A stretch of 12,648 nt of DNA, from contig JAIVER010000013.1 in assembly GCA_023864145.1 (NCBI GenBank), forward strand, positions 1-12,648. The letters run 5' to 3'. The stretch is from Thiohalomonas sp. GTDB taxonomy: Bacteria > Pseudomonadota > Gammaproteobacteria > GRL18. This document shows, one piece after another, positions 7,706 to 12,648 of the stretch (position 1 is the stretch's first letter; each line of letters opens with the position of its first letter). Both the position numbers and the translations under genes were made by a program. A model generated the notes under the pieces. It worked only from the letters and a program-made list of their open reading frames with translations. It had not been told where the DNA came from and did not search any database.

Positions 7706-9282
7706 ACGAAGCCAATTCAGTACTCAGGACATTTGTCTGGCTGATTCCATTTTTACCCATGCTGGGTTCTTTACTCATTGCTATTGGTTTTGTCAGCTGC
7801 AAAAATCGTGGTGAAAGCGGTGAGTCACAAACCACATTGATTGCCAACGGCACCGCAATGCTGTCTTTATTGATTGTACTGGCCGTTGATGTGCATGCCA
7901 TAGTCATTGACATTCCCGGTTATTTAAATCTGGCACAGTGGTTCAGTAGCGGCAGCTATCAGGTCAATCTGAGTTTTAATCTGGATACCTTTGCTCTGGT
8001 CATGATGACTCTGGTGGCGCTTATTTCAGTATTGATGATCCGCTTTTCAGTAAACTATATGCACCGTGAAGCCGGTTATCAGCGCTTTTTTATGATAATG
8101 AATCTTTTTATGGGGGCTATGCTGCTGATTGTCATGTCCGGCAATGTGGTATTAACTTTCACCGGCTGGGAACTGGCTGGCGTCAGCTCTTATTTATTAA
8201 TTGCCTATGTTTATGACCGCCCCATTGCCACACAAAATGCCACGCGGGTTTTTATCACCAATCGTATCGGTGACGCTGGTTTTATTATTGGCATTTTTCT
8301 GTCATTTCATTTACTCAATACCCTGGAATGGACAGAAATTCTTAACAAAGCGGATAGTCTCAGCCCCTTAGGCAGTAATATCCTGGCAGCGACTTTTCTT
8401 TTAGCAGCCATAGCTAAATCAGCTCAGGTACCATTTGCTCCCTGGATCTCACGGGCACTAGAAGGACCGACACCCTCCAGTGCCATCTTTTATGGTTCCT
8501 TGATGGTTCATGCCGGTGTGTATTTAATGATCCGCCTGCAGCCGGTACTGGAAAACTCTCCCATCATTATGAGCACGCTGGCATTTATTGGTCTGCTCAC
8601 TGTCATCTATGGTGTTTTCAGTAATCTGGTACAGACTGATGTCAAAAGCAATTTAATTTTCTCTACCACTTCACAGGTCGGCCTGATGTTTTTCAGCTGT
8701 GGTATGGGCTGGTTTGAATTAGCCAGCTGGCATCTGGTGCTGCACGCCATGTGGCGCGCTTATCAATTTTTACATGCGCCTGCCATGATGCATCTGATGG
8801 TGCATAAAACACGTCCGGTCAACCCCATATTAAAACGTCAGGGCTGGTTATATACTGCAAGCTTACAACGCTTCTGGCTGGATCCGATGGCTGACTGGCT
8901 ACTCGTTAAACCCATTAAACGCATGGCCCATGATATTGAGTGCTTTGATGAAAAAGTCATTAACCGTTTAGTTGGTCTGCCCGAACAAACCAATGCCATT
9001 ACCTCAATAGCTGACTGGGAACATCAGAAAAACCGCACACAAACCAGTGCAGATGAAAAAGAGCAAGTCACTCGTGCTCAAGGTGTTGCGGGAAAAATAC
9101 TTGAAGGCCTTGCTGATATGCTGTTCTGGTTTGAAGAGCATCTGGTACTTAAAAGCGGTGGTGAAGGACTGCTTAAATTACTCAATCTGATCGGTCATTA
9201 CCTGCTTCAGATTGAAGTATTACTCAGTCAGCCCCGTTATTTAATGTTGCTGATCATTGCCACGTTTGTGGTCATTATATAA
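7702..9282 (+). CDS. dabB: DabB, NuoL-type membrane partner of DabA
   Basis: This 526-residue membrane protein has a NuoL-like N-terminal antiporter domain. Glu157 in FTGWELAGVSSYLL, Lys239 in AKSAQVPFAPWI, the GPTPSSA motif (255-261), Lys315 in TDVKSNLIFSTTSQVG, and His344 and His348 are all present. Where NuoL has a central Lys (HAFFKALLFL), this protein has Arg352 (HAMWRAYQFL). After about residue 365 the usual NuoL TM11-14, including the GxPPFxGFFSK segment, is absent. Instead residues 390-425 (DPMADWLLVKPIKR, then FDEKVINRLVG) resemble the NuoL C-terminal tail. A charged linker follows (about 438-460), and a short hydrophobic end (513-526) runs to the stop. The 4-base overlap with dabA identifies it as the DabB partner. 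It should carry the ion flux that drives DabA. Whether the missing half is normal for DabB proteins should be checked by alignment. Confidence 0.92.
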   Translation: MNEANSVLRTFVWLIPFLPMLGSLLIAIGFVSCKNRGESGESQTTLIANGTAMLSLLIVLAVDVHAIVIDIPGYLNLAQWFSSGSYQVNLSFNLDTFALVMMTLVALISVLMIRFSVNYMHREAGYQRFFMIMNLFMGAMLLIVMSGNVVLTFTGWELAGVSSYLLIAYVYDRPIATQNATRVFITNRIGDAGFIIGIFLSFHLLNTLEWTEILNKADSLSPLGSNILAATFLLAAIAKSAQVPFAPWISRALEGPTPSSAIFYGSLMVHAGVYLMIRLQPVLENSPIIMSTLAFIGLLTVIYGVFSNLVQTDVKSNLIFSTTSQVGLMFFSCGMGWFELASWHLVLHAMWRAYQFLHAPAMMHLMVHKTRPVNPILKRQGWLYTASLQRFWLDPMADWLLVKPIKRMAHDIECFDEKVINRLVGLPEQTNAITSIADWEHQKNRTQTSADEKEQVTRAQGVAGKILEGLADMLFWFEEHLVLKSGGEGLLKLLNLIGHYLLQIEVLLSQPRYLMLLIIATFVVII

Positions 9283-9287
9283 GGAGA
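9281..9287 (+). promoter_or_regulatory. Ribosome binding site fixing a GTG start for NuoM-like 2
   Basis: AAGGAGA lies five bases before the GTG at 9293. The more upstream in-frame ATG at 9257 has no such site and would overlap dabB by 26 bases with non-family residues (MPRLWSLYKESQ). The GTG is therefore preferred. Confidence 0.8.
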
Positions 9288-9292
9288 GCCAG

Positions 9293-10810
9293 GTGACAAT
9301 TACAGAAATTCATTGGGCTTCTCAATCAGCCTACCCTATATTAACGACATTACAGATAGTTCCTCTACTGGGAGTCATTGTGTTATACGGCTTTCGCAAC
9401 TCCAAACAATTAATGACTATTGGTATTGTACTGACTCTGATTGAAATGCTGTTTGCCATCGATTTATACCGCCATTTTGATCAAAGCAATTCAACCATGC
9501 AATTGAGTGAACAAGTCTCACTGCTGGCACCATTGTCCTACCATGCTGCCGTTGACGGCATGAGTGTATTATTTATTCTGTTAACGGGATTATTAAGTGC
9601 CCTGGTCATGCTTTATAGCAGCATAATACCTTTAGAGAGACCAAAACATCTACCCTTTATGGTGCTCATTATTGAAGCCAGCCTGATGAGTCTTTTTACC
9701 ACCGTTGATATGCTCTGGTTTGCTTTGATGTCATTTGTTGAGCTGTTATTAATCAGCTATATGCTGCATCGCTGGGCGACCTCACCCGATAGAGATCTGG
9801 CCTTAACCCGTTATTTGCAATTTATGTTAACCGGCCTTCTGCTTTTCGGTATTGGTATTTCCATGCTGGGCTGGAATTATACTCACGAAACCGGTAACTC
9901 CTGGACCTTCGACCTTTTTCTATTAAACGATGTTACTGTTAATGAAAATATTAGCTCAATTATCTTTTTCTTATTATTTTATGGCTTAGCGGTACGTATA
10001 CCCATATTCCCTATGCATGGCTGGCTACCTCTGGCCGCAGAACATGGCAGCGTTGCCCTAGCTTCGGTTTTCCTGCTGGGCTTAAAAGTTGGCATTTATG
10101 CCCTGATACGTTTTGTCTTGCCCTTATTACCTGATGCCGTTATAGAATCGCATGAATTCATCGTTACCGTGGCTGTCGCCGGTGTTTTTTATGCTGCCGT
10201 CATGGCAATGATGCAGGTTAACTTACGGCGACTGCTGTCATTTGCCGTGGTGAGTCATACCAGTGTGCTTATTATCGGCCTCTTCAGCTTAAATCAAATT
10301 GCTTTTGAGGGTGCTATCATGCTGTCCATCAACTTTGGTCTGGCAACATCCGGCCTGTTATTTATGACGGGTTTTGTCTACTGGCGTACGCAAAGCATGC
10401 TGCTGCAAAAACTTGGTGGTTTATTTGATCACATCCCTCTGATCGGTATTACTTTTTTAATCTGCGGTTTAAGTATTGTCGGTATGCCCGGAACACCGGG
10501 ATTTGATTCTGCTCACCTTATTCTTGAAGCCTCTATACATCGCTTTGGTGCGCTGATCACCATCGCCGCAGCTCTGGGTAATGTGATCGCAGCAGGATTT
10601 TTACTCTGGGCATTTCAACGTGCCTTTTTATCACCTAAAATCGGCACATGGAATCAAAAAGCCATCAAACCCGCCACTTTACATGAAAAAATTCTGTCCG
10701 GAATAATTATTCTTACCTTATTGGTAACCGGATTTTATTCCGAGCCCTGGCTGGGTTTAATTGAAAACTCTATGCATGGCCTGGGTGAACTTTACAGCCA
10801 CCTGCACTAA
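9293..10810 (+). CDS. NuoM-like membrane subunit 2, with several channel residues replaced
   Basis: From the GTG this gives 505 residues of the NuoM/MrpD family, recognised by IPIFPMHGWLPLAAEHGSVALAS (236-258), LGLKVGIYALIRF and VGMPGTPGF. Glu150 of FVELLL probably matches the TM5 Glu. However, the TM7 Lys is Arg235 (AVRIPIFP), the DLK lysine is Arg312 (NLRRLLSF), the TM9-10 His is Phe348 and the TM12 Glu is Ala407 (GFDSAHLIL, against GFIAE in the neighbours). The TM8 Lys265 is kept. The gene lies 10 bases after dabB and 15 bases before NuoM-like 3. The frame is intact with a good ribosome binding site, so this is not a pseudogene. It may be a structural or differently coupled subunit of the same complex, with altered or lost proton transport. 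Numbering is from the GTG. Confidence 0.92.
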   Translation: MTITEIHWASQSAYPILTTLQIVPLLGVIVLYGFRNSKQLMTIGIVLTLIEMLFAIDLYRHFDQSNSTMQLSEQVSLLAPLSYHAAVDGMSVLFILLTGLLSALVMLYSSIIPLERPKHLPFMVLIIEASLMSLFTTVDMLWFALMSFVELLLISYMLHRWATSPDRDLALTRYLQFMLTGLLLFGIGISMLGWNYTHETGNSWTFDLFLLNDVTVNENISSIIFFLLFYGLAVRIPIFPMHGWLPLAAEHGSVALASVFLLGLKVGIYALIRFVLPLLPDAVIESHEFIVTVAVAGVFYAAVMAMMQVNLRRLLSFAVVSHTSVLIIGLFSLNQIAFEGAIMLSINFGLATSGLLFMTGFVYWRTQSMLLQKLGGLFDHIPLIGITFLICGLSIVGMPGTPGFDSAHLILEASIHRFGALITIAAALGNVIAAGFLLWAFQRAFLSPKIGTWNQKAIKPATLHEKILSGIIILTLLVTGFYSEPWLGLIENSMHGLGELYSHLH

Positions 10811-10825
10811 TTTAAGGATATTCTG

Positions 10826-12346
10826 ATGATTGAAGCAACAAACACAGTGATAGCAAGCACTGATTCAACAATAGGATTCCCTATTCTCAGCCTGTTATTA
10901 TTTGTTTTACCCATTGCTGCCGGACTTATTTTAGTCACTGGCGATCAATCCAAAGCACGTTGGATTGCATTGCTGGGGGCAATAAGCAGTTTATTAATTT
11001 CTCTTGGCATTGTCATTAATTTTGATCAGGCTAATGCCGGCTTTCAATTTATTGAGCGCCTTGCCTGGATGCCCGGCTTAAATATTGATTATATTGTCGG
11101 GGTCGATGGCATTTCTGTGTTATTTTTACCACTCACCAGTCTGTTATTTATCGCTATTATCCTGGCTTCATGGAATAGTATTCGTACTATGCCAAGGCTC
11201 TTTTTTATCTTATTACTATTACTTGAAGCTGCCACTTTAGGTATCTTTGTTTCGCTTAATACCATTTTATTCTTCCTGTTTTGGGAGCTGACCTTAATTC
11301 CCATTTATTTTCTGATTATTTATTGGGGTATCGGCCCTAATCGACGCTATGCTGCGCTTAAATACACTCTGGTCATGATGGCTGCTGGTGTGCCTCTACT
11401 TTTCGGCTTTATATTACTGGCCTTCAACCATGCCTATATGGGATCAGGTGACCTGGTTTTTGACTATATCACTCTGTTAAATAATCCTCTTCCGGCAGAG
11501 CTGCAAACCAGTATTTTCTTTTTATTATTACTGGGCTTTGCTTTTAAAGCCCCTATTTTTCCTTTACATACCTGGCTGCCGGCCATTGCAATGGAAGGAC
11601 CTGCCAGTATTGCCTCCATTATGACCGGGCTTAAATTGGGTGCTTATGGTCTGATCCGTTTTACTGTAGCTCTGGCTCCTGATGCCGCACAGGAATTTCA
11701 TTGGTTGCTGGCAGGACTGGGTATTACCGGAGTACTTTATGGTGCGGTGCTCGCTATCAGTCAAACTAATTTACGTAAGATGCTGGCATTTTCCAGTGTC
11801 AGTCATGTCGGTCTGGTAATCTTAGGTATTGCTTCATTCTCTACTCGGGGGATTCAAGGAGCTTTATTCCAGTTATACAATTTTACCATTGTTGCCGGCG
11901 GTATTTTTATCCTCCTTGGCTTCCTGCATCATAGAACCGGCTCAACTGAGCTAGTCAGTCTAGGTGGTGTTGCTAAAACCATGCCCCTGTTAGCCAGCTT
12001 TTTCTTTATTTTTGGTCTTGCAGGATTGGGAGTACCAGGTACTAATGGCTTTATTGCTGAAAATCTTATTTTAGTAAGTACCTTAGAGACTCATACTGCT
12101 GCAGGCATTGCCGCTCTGGTGGGAATTGTTTTGGCTGCGGCCTACTTTCTCAATATTTATCAGCGTGCCTTTTTGGGACCGGTAAAAAATGATGTGGTAT
12201 CAACAGCAATGGATTTACGTACACGGGAGTTACTGCTTACTCTGGGATTCTGTGTATTAATTATTGTATTTGGTATTTTTCCAAATATTATTCTGGATAT
12301 TACCCGGGGGGCTAGTGAAGCCTGGCTGACTTCTTTAGGTTCATAA
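10826..12346 (+). CDS. NuoM-like proton-translocating membrane subunit 3, last gene of the dab operon
   Basis: This 506-residue NuoM/MrpD-family protein retains the main channel residues: Glu154 in FWELTLIPIYFLI, Lys241 in FAFKAPIFPLHTWLP, Lys270 in TGLKLGAYGLIRF, and Glu412 in GTNGFIAENLIL. The DLK lysine position reads Arg317-Lys318 (NLRKMLAFSS), and the His of NuoM-like 1 is Phe353. Other family marks are IDYIVGVDGIS (88-98) and SSVSHVGLVILG. A TAAGGA at 10813-10818, seven bases before the ATG, supports the start. It closes the operon 15 bases after NuoM-like 2. Inferred role: an ion-translocating subunit of the DAB complex. No convincing terminator follows; the next coding trace, on the other strand, ends only 24 bases away. 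Confidence 0.93.
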   Translation: MIEATNTVIASTDSTIGFPILSLLLFVLPIAAGLILVTGDQSKARWIALLGAISSLLISLGIVINFDQANAGFQFIERLAWMPGLNIDYIVGVDGISVLFLPLTSLLFIAIILASWNSIRTMPRLFFILLLLLEAATLGIFVSLNTILFFLFWELTLIPIYFLIIYWGIGPNRRYAALKYTLVMMAAGVPLLFGFILLAFNHAYMGSGDLVFDYITLLNNPLPAELQTSIFFLLLLGFAFKAPIFPLHTWLPAIAMEGPASIASIMTGLKLGAYGLIRFTVALAPDAAQEFHWLLAGLGITGVLYGAVLAISQTNLRKMLAFSSVSHVGLVILGIASFSTRGIQGALFQLYNFTIVAGGIFILLGFLHHRTGSTELVSLGGVAKTMPLLASFFFIFGLAGLGVPGTNGFIAENLILVSTLETHTAAGIAALVGIVLAAAYFLNIYQRAFLGPVKNDVVSTAMDLRTRELLLTLGFCVLIIVFGIFPNIILDITRGASEAWLTSLGS

Positions 12347-12369
12347 CTCTTGCCTTTGGGATATAGTTA

Positions 12370-12520
12370 TTATTCCTGGATTATAGTTGCTTCCAGCAAT
12401 CGAAACCCCTTCTCATTACCCCGATAAGTAGGGAAATTATTGAAACGAGTATAGGAAGGCAGAATCTGACGGAATGAATTCCAGCCGCCACCTCTTACAG
12501 CCATTGTTTTAGCCTCTATA
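12370..12520 (-). pseudogene. C-terminal stub of a formylglycine-generating enzyme (SUMF1/FGE-sulfatase) domain protein
   Basis: On the minus strand, 46 residues up to a TAA at 12370-12372 read AVRGGGWNSFRQILPSYTRF and then RGNEKGFRLLEAT. This is the canonical end of the SUMF1 fold: VxRGGSWN, then R...YR...N...GFRL. Such domains occur in sulfatase-activating enzymes and in many bacterial proteins with other roles, so the substrate is unknown. Upstream the frame is cut at 12520/12521 by the end of an IS630-type element. All of the domain before this tail is therefore missing next to it. It converges on the dab operon. Confidence 0.75.
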
Positions 12521-12648
12521 CCCAATCAACTTGAAAATGCAGGGTCGAACACTTGGTAATTATCATTAATTCGAGAATCTAATGATTTTCCAATGTTCGG
12601 TAAAATTTCATCAAAAAACTCATTAATTTTCTGTCGAAACTCTTTAGC
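12521..12648 (-). mobile_element. IS630-type insertion sequence, one end, continuing past the window
   Basis: The end is placed at 12521 because the SUMF1 coding similarity stops exactly there. A TA dinucleotide (12519-12520), the usual IS630 target duplication, precedes it, and the transposase stop codon lies within the first eight bases. The likely terminal inverted repeat begins CCCAATCAACTTGAAAATGC. Its partner repeat lies outside the window, so the exact boundary is inferred. Confidence 0.65.
12526..12648 (-). CDS. IS630-family transposase, C-terminal part (5' end outside window)
   Basis: The minus strand is open from the window edge to a TGA at 12526-12528 and gives 40 residues. They include KEFRQKINEFFDEILPNIGK and then SRINDNYQVFDPAFSS. 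This fits the C-terminus of IS630-type transposases: 'FxxxIxxFFxxxLPxI...RINDNFxvl'. The DDE catalytic core would lie outside the window, so activity cannot be judged. The stop lies inside the presumed terminal repeat, and the same frame would read on into the SUMF1 stub after it. The 1-141 remnant at the other edge is the opposite (N-terminal) part of the same family, on the other strand. Confidence 0.72.
   Translation of the reverse strand, partial: AKEFRQKINEFFDEILPNIGKSLDSRINDNYQVFDPAFSS

Noticed and set aside
9257..9292. Upstream ATG start for NuoM-like 2 at 9257
   Set aside because: It has no ribosome binding site, overlaps dabB by 26 bases and adds non-family residues, while the GTG at 9293 has an AAGGAGA five bases upstream.
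2837..12346. Reading this operon as part of respiratory complex I or an Mrp antiporter
   Set aside because: No other nuo gene and no mrp/mnh small subunit is present, and dabA overlaps dabB, which ties the set to DAB-type carbon transport. Ion type (H+ or Na+) remains open.
12343..12370. Inverted repeat ATAACT...AGTTAT as the dab operon terminator
   Set aside because: The stem is six mostly AT pairs with a 16-base loop and no T-run, so it is too weak to call.

Overview
This is a gammaproteobacterial-looking, moderately AT-rich stretch. Its core is one tightly packed operon of about 9.5 kb (2837-12346). The operon encodes a DAB-type (DabA/DabB) inorganic carbon accumulation system with three extra NuoM-like membrane subunits. 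The ParE sequence is of the gammaproteobacterial type. A DAB operon points to an organism that fixes CO2, most likely a chemolithoautotroph such as a sulfur oxidiser. That lifestyle is an inference, because no sulfur or carbon fixation enzyme lies in the window.

Layout. Positions 1-141 hold the decayed N-terminal part of an IS630-type transposase. Positions 274-576 encode a small secreted Tyr/Trp-rich protein of unknown function. A hairpin at 575-607 overlaps that gene's stop codon and fits a terminator for parE, which reads in from the right (661-2565, minus strand). A 271-base AT-rich divergent intergenic region with a 13-base direct repeat and an exact TATAAT separates parE from the operon. 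The operon order is NuoM-like 1 (2837-4327), dabA (4343-7705), dabB (7702-9282), NuoM-like 2 (GTG start, 9293-10810) and NuoM-like 3 (10826-12346). All junctions are between -4 and +15 bases. Right of the operon lie the C-terminal stub of a formylglycine-generating-enzyme (SUMF1) domain protein and then, from 12521, the end of another IS630-type element whose transposase runs off the window.

How the genes fit together. DabA is the cytoplasmic zinc protein with beta-carbonic-anhydrase-like ligands. DabB is its NuoL/NuoM-type membrane partner, and the pair is thought to couple CO2 hydration to the ion gradient. The published minimal system needs only DabA and one DabB. Here one DabA sits with four antiporter-like proteins. 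NuoM-like 1 and 3 keep the key TM5 Glu, TM7 Lys, TM8 Lys and TM12 Glu. NuoM-like 2 has lost several of these, and DabB lacks the NuoL TM11-14 region but keeps what looks like the NuoL C-terminal tail. This suggests a larger, complex-I-like DAB variant with specialised subunits, which is the most interesting content of the window. IS630 remnants on both sides and the broken SUMF1 gene show that the surrounding region has been rearranged.
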